A stretch of 64,000 nt of DNA, from contig NC_135569.1 of assembly GCF_964340395.1 (NCBI RefSeq), forward strand, positions 16,572,519 through 16,636,518, written 5' to 3'. Shown piece after piece: positions 1 through 9,638 of the stretch (position 1 is its first letter; each line of letters starts with the position of its first letter). A program made the translations under genes and the position numbers. The notes beneath the pieces were generated by a model. The model made no database searches and was not told the origin of the DNA. It was given only the letters and a program-made list of their open reading frames with translations. Origin of the DNA: Glandiceps talaboti (Eukaryota > Hemichordata > Enteropneusta > Spengelidae).

Positions 1-102
1 TGATATACAGGATTTAAATTTCCGTTGGACAGCTTTGGAACAAGTGGCTGATGAATGTAGTACCAGTCTTGGCAGTGCTCATGATGTACACAGGTTCTTT
101 AG
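1..102 (+). pseudogene. SPTAN1-like: alpha-spectrin exon (copy A), end of a repeat, 5' end cut by window
   Basis: Read from base 2, the frame gives DIQDLNFRW, then about 17 residues, then GSAHDVHRFFR, and ends two bases into a codon at a good donor (gtgaga, 103). This matches the alpha-spectrin stretch after the SH3 domain where helix C of one repeat (LNxRW) runs into the next repeat (GSAHxVxRFxRDADE). Spectrin repeats are three-helix units of the submembrane cytoskeleton. The open frame runs to the window edge, so the exon probably starts upstream. It is intact here, but the next exon in the window is not its normal successor, so the locus copy is rearranged. Identity is confident; function is doubtful. 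Confidence 0.72.
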
Positions 103-366
103 GTGAGAAATAACTCTTGGGTAGATTGTAAGTGTGTGTATGAGTGAGTAGATGAATTAGTGATAGCCAGCTAGGATAGAGTATGATATGTTGCTAATGA
201 TTTGGTATGACCGAAAATTCCACAGCTTTGTAGTATATGGAAAGTTTAGGGAATATAATATGAGCTATCAGATCTGACAAACCAAATACTGTGCATATTG
301 ATCACACCAGTAACATTATCAAATTGGCTAAAGTAAAGTACTAAAATGTGTTCAATTTCTGTTTAG
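103..366 (+). other. Mosaic intron joining two non-adjacent spectrin introns
   Basis: The first part (gtgagaaata to about 265) matches the intron that follows the same exon in copy C (5059-5240). The last part (about 295-366, with cattatcaaattggctaaag) matches the intron that precedes the next-repeat exon at 2661-2725 and 4505-4571. The switch point, about 265-295, is therefore a recombination junction between different introns of a duplicated unit. It ends with a usable acceptor (tttctgtttag). Confidence 0.65.
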
Positions 367-673
367 ATACACACATTTGCTGGAGACAGCTAACAATAGA
401 AAACAACGTTGTCTGGAAGACTCATGCAAACAACACATACAGAGATGTGAAGTACGTGATCTCTTAGTCTGGACGAATGATAAAGAGGCCTTCACTGTCT
501 CCTCTGAAGTCGGTGACGATTTGGGACAAGTGGATGGTCAACAGAAGAAATTTGCTGATTTCCCCAAGGACTTGGCAGCCAACAAGGCCACACTGACAGA
601 AATTATTGAAATTTCTACCGCCATACATGTTGAAAGTAGTCATGAAGTACAGTGTGTGGCTGCTTGTATCCAG
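367..673 (+). pseudogene. SPTAN1-like: alpha-spectrin exon after SH3, full-length copy (copy A)
   Basis: One base plus 102 open codons between acceptor tttag and donor gttagc. It begins YTHLLETANNRK and includes LEDSCKQHIQRCEVRDLL, then a middle segment with EVGDDLGQVDGQQKKF, then DLAANKATLTEI. This follows the alpha-spectrin repeat just after the SH3 domain (LLELxxKRKxxLE, REAxxLL, EVGxDLExVxxLQKKFxDFQKDL, NExRLxDI). Compared with copies B and C it keeps 36 extra residues, so it represents the ancestral form. It has no stop codon. It is followed 43 bases later by a truncated later exon without the exon that should lie between, so I call the copy rearranged. Confidence 0.75.
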
Positions 674-716
674 GTTAGCAAGTGTACCATGCTATGATTT
701 TAATTGAGTTTGGTCT

Positions 717-871
717 TACACAGTGTTCAGGCCTTTCAGTGTAAACATCAAGTCTTAGAATGTGATATTTCTGCCCTTGGTGACAATGTACATCAACTAG
801 ATGACAGAGGTGGATGTCTTATTCAAACCCATCGAGAGTCAGATGGCGCTTTCTCTAATGTTCAGAGAAGT
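717..871 (+). pseudogene. SPTAN1-like: Truncated alpha-spectrin exon (copy A), N-terminal part deleted
   Basis: Reads HSVQAFQCKHQVLECDISAL, then GDNVHQLDDRGGCLIQTHRES, ending at donor gtaagt (872). It matches alpha-spectrin [23 protein letters not shown] and LIQSHPES. Copy C (5458-5712) has about 80 bases of extra 5' exon (DANET and NALNTDNYGHDV). Here intron sequence ending ggtctta is joined directly to cacagtgttcag. A fortuitous acceptor (cttacacag) could still allow splicing at 724. A deletion therefore removed one whole exon, its introns and the front of this exon. Confidence 0.7.
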
Positions 872-1057
872 GTAAGTTTATCTATGTAACATTCTGAAAT
901 ACTTCATCACTTTACTTTTTTTGTAGCATGGTATTATATTACAGAGAGATGCTCATTAGACAAAAGTTTATGATCTGTAATCATTTTAAAATTTCATATC
1001 GTATTCATAGAATATTCACATAAGTCAAAATTATACAATTTTAAATGATCATGACCT
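872..1057 (+). other. Spectrin intron, homologous to 5713-5900
   Basis: Intron sequence after the truncated exon. It aligns closely with the intron after the copy C exon (both contain gatctgtaatcattttaa). The match stops abruptly near 1057, where the reverse-transcriptase fragment begins. Confidence 0.6.
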
Positions 1058-1480
1058 TGCACCATATAGTAAATATGCATTGGTTTTTTTGTTTCAATTT
1101 CTTTGGTGCTTCTTGTCTAATTAAGGCTGATATTTCACATCTGGATATTGTTGGTCTATGGTAATTTCGTTGTGTGAATGATCTTGTAATGTCGGTGTTT
1201 TGCTTGTATAAGTGGGTTTTATCATCTGCAAGTGCCTTTGCCAGGTATAGTGTAAAGAGTACCGGCTCAGACAGTCTCCTTGAGGAGCTCCTACATTCAT
1301 GATAAATGTTTCTGTAGTACTCCGCATCAAACTTGTAGTTGCAATACATCCTTCAACAGTATTGATACCATATGGAGCTCGTCTTCATCGAGAATGTTTT
1401 TTAGATCTTGAAAGCACCCCCTGTCCACGGTGTCAAAGACAAGTCACATTAAAACTACATGACTGTATAAACAATATACG
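1058..1480 (-). pseudogene. Non-LTR retrotransposon reverse transcriptase fragment
   Basis: On the minus strand several frames together give FDTVDRGCFQDL, ILDEDELHMVSILLKDV, NVGAPQGDCLS and PVLFTLYLAKALADDKTHLY. PQGDCLSPVLFTLYLAKAL is a reverse-transcriptase motif block of LINE-type elements. At least two frameshifts separate the pieces and no catalytic YADD is seen, so it is a dead fragment. It lies in the intron of spectrin copy A and is absent from the matching intron of copy C, so it came in after that duplication or was lost from copy C. Confidence 0.7.
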
Positions 1481-2205
1481 TAAAAACTGTACAAGTTACC
1501 TGTCTATAAGGTGTTAATACTGTAAGATATTTAAGATAAAATGCCCTAACTTGGACATGTAATGCCATCTAGAAGTTTGAAATGTTGGGGGAAATAGTTT
1601 GTCTCAAGTATGTACAAATACCTACCAGTATGTAAAGTCTGATGACCTTATGTATTGATAAATATACATGAAATTCTGTGATTACATAATTTTAGGCAAA
1701 TTCTGCCATCAGCTGTGTTTACAATTGTTCTGTGATAGAAGCATCTGACTGGACTGGAATAATATGAGAAGAGAACTTTGAATCAAATCTAAATTTCACA
1801 ATTTAAATTGTTTATTTAGCATTCATGTAAGAATAAATTATACCATGCAAGAACCAAACTGAACCGAAAATATGGAATATATACTCTGGTCATTCTATGT
1901 CAAGACAACAAGTGTCTGTGTCATTGGTTCTGTTGTGTTCAAAATTGCCCTTACTTTCCCCAATCTTACTGGCAATAGTACATTACCAACACTTTTCTTC
2001 ATTCAGCTGTAAACTATTCGTGGCCTCTAAGCATTGTCATTCCTCAAGTGACTCATCATGACAAGGGCCCCTTAGGTTACTCGTATTTTCCTTGTCTGAA
2101 CGAAGAAAAATATTTGGGAATTATATCTAAGTTTACAAAAAAGAGACTGGTGTTTCTGTCAGCAAGAAACCCATAATAAGATATTTTATATGTTTATGTT
2201 GATAG

Positions 2206-2357
2206 GACCAGTGGAACGTTGAAGTAAATGATCAAGGTTTTGTACCAGCAACTGAGAAGATAGATTCAGTGCAGTCCTCATCCCAGGGTAACTTGGCTGA
2301 TGAAGTCAATAGTATTGCCAACAGACAGAGACAGAGACAGAGACAGATCGAAGATCA
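2206..2357 (+). pseudogene. SPTAN1-like: alpha-spectrin SH3 domain second half plus linker exon (copy B)
   Basis: 50 codons plus two bases between acceptor gatag and donor gtaagt. It reads DQWNVEVNDQGFVPA, then TEKIDSVQSSSQGNLADEVNS, then IANRQRQRQRQIEDQ. This matches the alpha-spectrin SH3 end ([23 protein letters not shown]) and the linker SIALRQEQIDNQ. Its phase fits the first SH3 exon (60100-60240, ends phase 0), and its last two bases plus the first base of the next exon make Gln, giving QIEDQYTHLLE. Oddities: the first of the paired SH3 tryptophans is Gln, one residue is missing before GFVPA, and the AAYV segment is replaced, so the ligand groove is probably damaged. Confidence 0.78.
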
Positions 2358-2725
2358 GTAAGTTACTATAATTATCACCATGGGTTTCTTACAGAGAAGT
2401 TGCACAATGTTGATGGAAGAAAGTCATGAAATTTACATTTTAGATGCAGCATTTTAGCAAAGGTTTTTGAACCTTTGTAACATTGACTATAGTTTGATAG
2501 GGAACCCTGGTAAAACAGCTATGGAATTCTGGGACATTTGACCTACTTCCCAGCTTGACAATGATGTATAGAATGTTGCAGGCAAACCTAAGTAAGTTTA
2601 CTGACCTCAAAAAAGATTTTTTGACAAGTTTATGATGAAGCACTATATACTATCCATTTGACACACCTGTAACATTATCAAATTGGCTAAAGTAAAGTGC
2701 TAAAATGTGTTTAATTTCTGTTTAG

Positions 2726-2921
2726 ATACACACATTTGCTGGAGATAGCCAATAAAAGAAAACGTTGTCTGGAAGATTCATTGACTCAACACATGCTGAG
2801 ACGTGAAGCTGGTGATCTCTTGGCAGCCAACAAGACCAGACTGACAGAAATTAATGAAATGACTACCGCCATCCAAGTTGAAAGGAGTCAAGAAGTACAG
2901 AGTGTAGCTGCTCATATCCAG
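2726..2921 (+). pseudogene. SPTAN1-like: alpha-spectrin exon after SH3, internally deleted (copy B)
   Basis: One base plus 65 open codons: YTHLLEIANKRKRCLEDS, then LTQHMLRREAGDLL, joined directly to AANKTRLTEINEM and ending HIQ at donor gttagg. Against copy A, 36 residues (108 bases, in frame) are missing between DLL and AANK, together with one Gln. The lost part spans most of helix A and the start of helix B, so a normal three-helix repeat cannot form. Frame and splice phase are kept. Confidence 0.75.
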
Positions 2922-3554
2922 GTTAGGATGTGTTCTATGCTATGATTAATTGAGTTGGGTCTTAAAGTGGCCATATGGATGAGAATTGGGGTATTTATTT
3001 TGGATTTTTAATTTATAAAACAATTTTATCATGGCTTCCTACTTGAAAAATCAGTATGAAACAACATATTATGCCAAGTCCTTGTTTGTAACTCAATAAA
3101 TGGCAAAAGACCGGTAAGTATGAAAAATGTTTGATATTGTACGTACAATAACAAACTTTGTGACACGTTTTTTTAAATAGATATTTGCAGTGTATTGAAT
3201 TACAAACACAGAATCCACCTAAGTTGTTTCACTTTGACTTTTCAAGTATGAAGCCATGATAAAATTATATTATAAATTTCAAATCCATTTCTCATTCAAA
3301 TGGCCACTGTTTGAATTCTACATAAATGAATGAAATTTTGTAAAGCAGGGATTTTAACGATTGGGAATATAGTTATAAAGTTTGAGCATGATATAAAACT
3401 CTGGATAAATTCTGTATTTTCATAAGATTTAAGTTTAAGACTCTTTAGTCCCTGGTCACATAATCTTGTGATGACGTAGGGATAAAATTTCTTTAGAAGA
3501 TTGTTGCTGTTGTGGCCCTCTCACTGTTACTGCTGAGTATTGGGGTCCAGATCA
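2922..3554 (+). other. Spectrin intron, no further exon seen
   Basis: Homologous to 4768-4985 for its first 300 bases, then unique to the junction of the tandem duplication near 3550. The exon that should follow (LNFRW type) is not found here. Confidence 0.5.
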
Positions 3555-4051
3555 TTCTGTGATAGAAGCATCTGACTGGACTGGAATAATATGAGAAGAG
3601 AACTTTGAATCAAATCTAAATTTCACAATTTAAATTGTTTATTTAGCATTCATGTAAGAATAAATTATACCATGCATGAACCAAACTGAACCAAAAATAT
3701 GGAATATATACTCTGGTCATTCTATGTCAAGACAACATGTGTCTGTGTCATTGGTTCTGTTGTGTTCAAAATTGCCCTTACTTTCCCCAATCTTACTGGA
3801 TATGGTACGTCATTGTAGAATCATATTATTCCCAACATTTTTCTTCATTCAGCCGGAAACTATTCGTGACCTCTAAGGGTAGTCACTCCTCAAGTAACTC
3901 ATCATGACAAGGGCCCCTTAGGTTACTCGTGTTTTCCTTGTCTGAACGAAGAAAAATATTTGGGAATTATATCTAAGTTTACAAAAAAGAGACTGGTGTT
4001 TCTGTCAGCAAGAAACCCATAATAAGATATTTTATATGTTTATGGTGATAG

Positions 4052-4203
4052 GACCAGTGGAACGTTGAAGTAAATGATCAATGTTTTGTACCAGCAACTG
4101 AGAAGATAGATTCAGTGCAGTCCTCATCCCAGGGTAACTTGGCTGATGAAGTCAATAGTATTGCCAACAGACAGAGACAGAGACAGAGACAGATCGAAGA
4201 TCA
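4052..4203 (+). pseudogene. SPTAN1-like: alpha-spectrin SH3 second half plus linker exon (copy C)
   Basis: Same length, phase and splice sites as the copy at 2206, with almost the same sequence (DQWNVEVNDQ, IANRQRQRQRQIEDQ). One visible change turns GFVPA into CFVPA (ggttttgta to tgttttgta). It shares the same non-canonical SH3 residues, so those changes predate the tandem duplication. Confidence 0.78.
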
Positions 4204-4571
4204 GTAAGTTACTATAATTATCACCATGGGTTTCTTACAGAGAAGTTGCACAATGTTGATGGAAGAAAGTCATGAAATTTACATTTTAGATGCAGCATTT
4301 TAGCAAAGGTTTTTGAACCTTTGTAACATTGACTATAGTTTGATAGGGAACCCTGGTAAAACAGCTATGGAATTCTGGGACATTTGACCTACTTCCCAGC
4401 TTGACAATGATGTATAGAATGTTGCAGGCAAACCTAAGTAAGTTTACTGACCTCAAAAAAGATTTTTTGACAAGTTTGTGATGAAGCACTATATACTATC
4501 CATTTGACACACCTGTAACGTTATCAAATTGGCTAAAGTAAAGTGCTAAAATGTGTTAAATTTCTGTTTAG

Positions 4572-4767
4572 ATACACACATTTGCTGGAGATAGCCAATA
4601 AAAGAAAACGTTGTCTGGAAGATTCATGGACTCAACACATGCTGAGACGTGAAGCTGGTGATCTCTTGGCAGCCAACAAGACCAGACTGACAGAAATTAA
4701 TGAAATGACTACCGCCATACAAGTTGAAAGAAGTCAAGAAGTACAGAGTGTGGCTACTCATATCCAG
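4572..4767 (+). pseudogene. SPTAN1-like: alpha-spectrin exon after SH3, internally deleted (copy C)
   Basis: One base plus 65 codons with the same 36-residue deletion as copy B. Differences are few (SWTQ for SLTQ, SVATHIQ for SVAAHIQ). The frame is open and the splice sites are intact. The shared deletion shows that the loss came before the 1.85-kb tandem duplication. Confidence 0.75.
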
Positions 4768-5000
4768 GTTAGGATGTGTTCTATGCTATGATTAATTGAG
4801 TTGGGTCTTAAAGTGGCCATATGGATGAGAATTGGGGTATTTGTTTTGGATTTTTGATGTATGAAACAACATATGCCAAGTCCTTGTTTCAATAAATGGC
4901 AAAAGACCGGTAAGTGTGAAAAATGTTTGTTATCGTATGTACAATAACAAACTTTTTGACACTTTTGTTAGATTTTGGCAATGTATTGAGTTAAAAACAC

Positions 5001-5058
5001 TGACTGATGAATGAAGTACCAGTCTTGGCAGTGCTCATGAAGTACACAGGTTCTTTAG
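5001..5058 (+). pseudogene. SPTAN1-like: Truncated spectrin exon with stop (copy C of the 1-102 exon)
   Basis: Matches the last 58 bases of the exon at 1-102 (ctgatgaat to ttctttag, donor gtgaga). The 5' half (LNFRW) is missing, and in the homologous frame TGT (Cys) has become TGA, a stop. This part of copy C is broken. Confidence 0.72.
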
Positions 5059-5093
5059 GTGAGAAATAAACTAGATCATGTGTGTGATTGAGT

Positions 5094-5116
5094 GGGGGGG
5101 GGGGGGGGGGGGGGGG
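5094..5116 (+). repeat. Poly-G run (23)
   Basis: Uninterrupted G homopolymer in the intron after the truncated exon. Copy A has no such run at the homologous place. Confidence 0.9.
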
Positions 5117-5457
5117 AGTGATAGGCAGCTAGGAGATGCATGGAGGATGATATGTTGGTAATGACTCCTATTGCACATTTGGTATGACAGAAAATTCTGC
5201 AGCTTTGTAGATGGAAAGATCAGGGAATATTATATATGAAAGTAATTAGTTTTTTTCTGTTACATATTATCTACTATTATGAAATTGGTCATGTAGTTCA
5301 TTTACTATGTGTCTAGGTATAATTTGGGAAAATATTGTAGTTTTAAAAGCAGGTAAGAATAGAAAGTGACCTCAACTCCATTTCTTCATAGTTTACACAG
5401 GAACACAGTTATAGATGTCCACTTCAATTGAATAGTGTTCTTTTTTGTCTATTCCAG

Positions 5458-5712
5458 AGATGCCAATGAAACTTTAAAAGTGAGAAAGACAATGCTCTGA
5501 ATACAGACAACTATGGACATGACGTACACAGTGTTCAGGCCTTTCAGTGTAAACATCAAGTCTTAGAATGTGATCTTTCTGCCCTTGGTTACAAAGTACA
5601 TCAACTAGAAGACATAGGTGGATAACTTATTCAAACCCATCGAGAGTCAGTTGCTAGTATTACTTACAAACGGTATGAAATTGATGACACTGTCTGTTAC
5701 CTTCAGAGATGT
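5458..5712 (+). pseudogene. SPTAN1-like: alpha-spectrin exon with frameshift and stop (copy C)
   Basis: After acceptor attccag the phase matches the previous exon (ag+a = Arg, then DANET). After a frameshift near 5475-5490 a second frame reads NALNTDNYGHDVHSVQAF, then CKHQVLECDLSALGYKVHQ, LEDIGG, a TAA stop, then LIQTHRES and more, to donor gtaagt (5713). This follows alpha-spectrin DADETKEWI, NQALNTDNYGHDLASVQAL and LIQSHPES. The WIxEK part is missing at the frameshift, and the stop sits where copy A has TGT. This copy cannot encode a full repeat. Confidence 0.78.
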
Positions 5713-5899
5713 GTAAGTTTATTTATGTAACATTCTGAAATACTTCACTTTACTTTTTTTTGTAGCATAGTATTACATTACATAGAGACGCTCATTAGAC
5801 AAAAGTTTATGATCTGTAATCATTTTAATATTTCATATCATTCATAGAATATTCGCATAAGTCAAAATTATACAATTTTGTATGATCATGACCTTGCGT

Positions 5900-7724
5900 G
5901 ACACATTAGTCGGTTTTTTGAGGACATATTTGTCGGTTTTTTTTATGGTATTTGGTAAATTGGCTACAAACTAACTTCACAATTGCATGTCAAAACTACG
6001 AGAGTCGATCTAAGTATGGTACTTCCATTGACCTCACTGTACTAACAACAAGTACATGATTTCTCATGTTCAAAATAGATTTTCAATGATTTTCTATCCC
6101 TACCCTTTGAAAATATGAATGGCTAAAGCTGTTTGATATGATGTATCTAATCTTGCCCTATTTACGAAATCTAACTGTATTTGCCAAAAACAATTGGCCT
6201 AGACTTGTTGCGACAGCAGTCGCCAACTTACAATCACACGATATGTACTCCAACGAGGTGTGCCGAAGATGTGCGTACTACTGTGAAGTAGTGATATACC
6301 AATCGATTCAAGTTTCTGTGTGGTGGTAAATTTGTTTGTTAACAATGTCTGTTGATATCAATTTCTTTGAGTGTTCAGTGTAGCATGTGGCATGCAATCA
6401 TCACTGATGAAATCGACACAGTGTAGTTAGTATCTATTGTTTTTCGACTACCTAGCCTAGTTATATATCATCCCATTCTGGTAGAGGTTTGACACATCTC
6501 ATGTGTGAATGGTTTTCTACACTATATAATCTCGAGTGTGCCATATTGATAATCTAAACATTTACTCGAGGGTCTTACAATGTCAGAATGCCAAATACAT
6601 TTGAGGTGTTGTTTAGTTCTTTCAAAACACTACAAATACGCGAAAAACGTCATAATTCACATTTTTCCATCCTTTTTTTAAAAGCTTTGGCACTACTTTG
6701 TTAATCATGGCAATGGAGTGCAACATTTTTTGGTTGATAAAACATGATTTAAAAAAACTTCTGGTTTTTTGACATAGCATGGAGAGTTAAATTTGTGAAC
6801 ATGGTGACTCTATTCAGTCAAAATGACAGGGTTGAGTAGGCAAGTGGATAAAACTTTGAGAAATAGACCGTGGTTTATAGGTGGATGTACCAGGTTACAG
6901 AACACCTGGTGTTTAAGTATGCAGTGAATATATCATTAGAAAACCACTCTGCTAACAAAATTGTGTTCCCAGCCCGACCTGTCTTAGAATTAAACCAATT
7001 AATATATACTCAGACAATTTGACAACCTGTATGATATTATATGCATATCAGTTATTTCCCCGTTTATGGCCAAAACAAATCTCTTCTTACGTCAACAGTG
7101 CTCAAACTGAAGTTACATTACCAAAACTTCATCCTGGACTATTTTGCATCTGAGGCTTTCAAAAATCCTTATTGTGTAATCCTGCGTCAAAAACATGTAT
7201 TGGAAAAACAGTTCACAGGAAATTAATTTATAATACTTTGACTGGCAATAATATACTACATTTTATTTGCCACCAATTGAGTATAACATTCACAATTTAC
7301 TGGAAAGTGTGGTTTCTTTACAATGATGAAGGGAAACACATCGTGTGTGCCTCATGTCTATAATGTATGTATACTTTGTGACTGTCTAGTAACTACATCT
7401 TGCTGTCCATGAATTTGTGTTTTTTGGGGACAATAAGTGCTCCATACAATCGATACTCAAAGAATATGTGTAGTGGTGTGGCTTACAATCACCATCACTA
7501 AAGGTATAGGATACTTCTGATAATGTTTGATGAACTTCAGGTTTAAGTTTTCATAATTCCACTACAAATTTGGGGTACTTAACATAATGTAGCAAGTCCA
7601 CGTTAGTGGCATAATTCCACAAACACAAATCAACAACAAAAGTCGCAAATTAATGCAAGATTGGAAAAATCATGATGAGAACCTTGACTCATTCTGTTGT
7701 GAACTTACAACAGTTTATATAGCG
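5900..7724. other. No gene recognised
   Basis: AT-rich single-copy-looking DNA after the last left-block spectrin exon. Short open frames (for example 6138-6329) show no family resemblance, and no long tandem repeat or TIR pair was seen. Confidence 0.5.
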
Positions 7725-8345
7725 TGTGGTGTCTAGTTTGGAAATTGTTCAAAGGAAAATGATTGCCTCACAGGTGTATGATTTGGGTAAAAAAATGTGG
7801 GTTTTTTTATTTAGAAAAAATAAAAATGTAAACCTACTGGGGGCAGATCAGTCTGAAATTGGGTGGAAACTTTCTTTGAGGGGTTTATAGTAAAAAGAAT
7901 TTCATTGCATGATGCTCCTAATAGTGATATGCAAATTAGGTATACAAATATGAACTATTTGGTCAAAAATCTTTAATTCCGAAAGGACTTTGCTGATTTG
8001 TCTGTAATTTCACAGGGATGTTTCTTGGAATGTACAGATCAGTGGATATTAATCACATGATGATGCCATGAGTGATATGCAGATTATGGTTAAATACATA
8101 AATAAATAAACATTCAAAAAATGTATGTAAATGGGACTATTAAACAGCAAGACCACGCCTATAGCAACAGTCAAATGATCACATGTATTGCAAAGATATT
8201 ATCAGAGATTCATAGGCAGGTGAATGAACATTCAAAAAATGTATGCAAATATGTCTAGCAACATGACCACTCCCATACCAACAGTTAAATGATTGTGTAT
8301 ATTGCAAATGTAACAACAGGGCTGGGTGGATAGGTAACTGTGATG
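7725..8345 (+). repeat. Dispersed repeat family A, copy A1 (5' truncated)
   Basis: Lacks the hairpin and (TG)n head. It has the A-family boxes gtgtctagtttggaaattg, atatgcaaattaggtatac and the 3' units with atgtatgcaaat followed by tagcaac and ccatagcaac-like blocks, ending gggctgggtggatagg. Plus orientation. Confidence 0.75.
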
Positions 8346-9638
8346 ACTTCTATTCATTATCTGTACCAAAAGTGGCATCTTGACCTTATTTGAACCATAA
8401 ATCGTACAGATTCAAATTTGATGTGTAGTTAGGAAATTACTTAGACTTGGATGTAACACAGTGTGCATACACGTGTGGGTTCTATTGCTGTGAATATATT
8501 GGTACAGTACCTGATAGCATCCATAAGGGTTGTAAAATATAAAACTCTTCAGTTTAATTTTTATTGATTGTAATTTGTTTCATATGACTACTGACAGGCA
8601 ATGTAGACTCACTGATCTATTTTTTTGTTTTTGTGTGGAGAATGGGTTTATTATGGGTTTTTTTTTGTGTTCTGAGCAAGTCATAACAATGGTATTACAG
8701 CCAAATTATCAAATCCTGAAAAAGAGAAAGAGCAAAAAATTATACCAAAACTGCCAAAAGAGTGGATAGTGACGATATTATATTTTTGCTCGAACTATAG
8801 ATAAATATAGTAATTACATGAACTTTGATGTCATTTTTGCCCTGATTGGCATGTATGTAGTATAAACAATAGTCACATCATATTTTTCTGTCCAAATAGG
8901 AAACTTCACTAACTCATGCATTCAGGGCTTGTTGGGTGTTTTTAAATATAATTCTTGATATTGCTAGTAAATTTACAAAAAATAGATATTGATTACATGA
9001 GATTCTGTGCTAAAATCTAGCTCTATTTTCTCCGAAATTATGTCAATATTGGTATAGTGCACTAGCGAGGTTGGCAGCCATGTTGATTATTGCAAGTGTG
9101 AACTATAGTGATTTCAATCTGCCATTTGTCATGGAATTATGCCTTCAAACAACAAAAATCTAACAAAAACAAGAAATATATGAAGTGAAAGTTCAAGAAA
9201 TCCAAATATTTAAATATAGTGACCATGATTGTGTAAATAATACAGAGGTAAATTTACCAAAAATTGAGGTAGCACACATGGAACAGATTATGTGAAAGTC
9301 ACGAAAACAATATTCTATTCATGTTCAAATTTTACAAAACAATATACTTAACTTCATAAAAATGACAGTTGATAATCTAAAATGCTGTAACGACTGATAA
9401 TATTTCTAAAGTGAAAACAAAACAAAACATATCAGGCTCTCCAATGGTCAGTGAGTGGAATGCAGCCATCTCAGACTTGAAGGGAAATCTCATTAACATT
9501 AAAATTTGTACCCAAGTTAATTAACTGAATAACTTTGCCATAAACACACAAGTTGGGGACTTAATATCTTTGGGACTATGTCTTCAATTGTTTGAAATGT
9601 TATTGCTATACAAGTCAGAAGAATAAACAGATTTTGAT
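8346..9638. other. No gene recognised
   Basis: AT-rich sequence between a family A copy and the 48-bp minisatellite. The frame at 8575-8769 has no recognisable motif. Confidence 0.45.

Larger units (their letters stand above)
1700..4990 (+). repeat. Tandem duplication of a spectrin segment, period about 1.83-1.85 kb
   Basis: Bases about 1728-3220 and 3555-4985 are the same segment. The offset is 1827 at the left (tctgtgatagaagcatctg) and 1846-1847 further right because of a 19-base indel near 1980/3800. Each unit carries the SH3 second-half exon and the next-repeat exon. Long stretches are almost identical, including 2440-2643 against 4286-4489, so the duplication is recent compared with the other duplications here. 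Confidence 0.85.

Noticed and set aside
2440-4489. Two identical 67-codon minus frames (2440-2643 and 4286-4489) as a conserved gene pair
   Set aside because: They are identical only because the 1.85-kb segment is a recent tandem duplication; they lie antisense in a spectrin intron.
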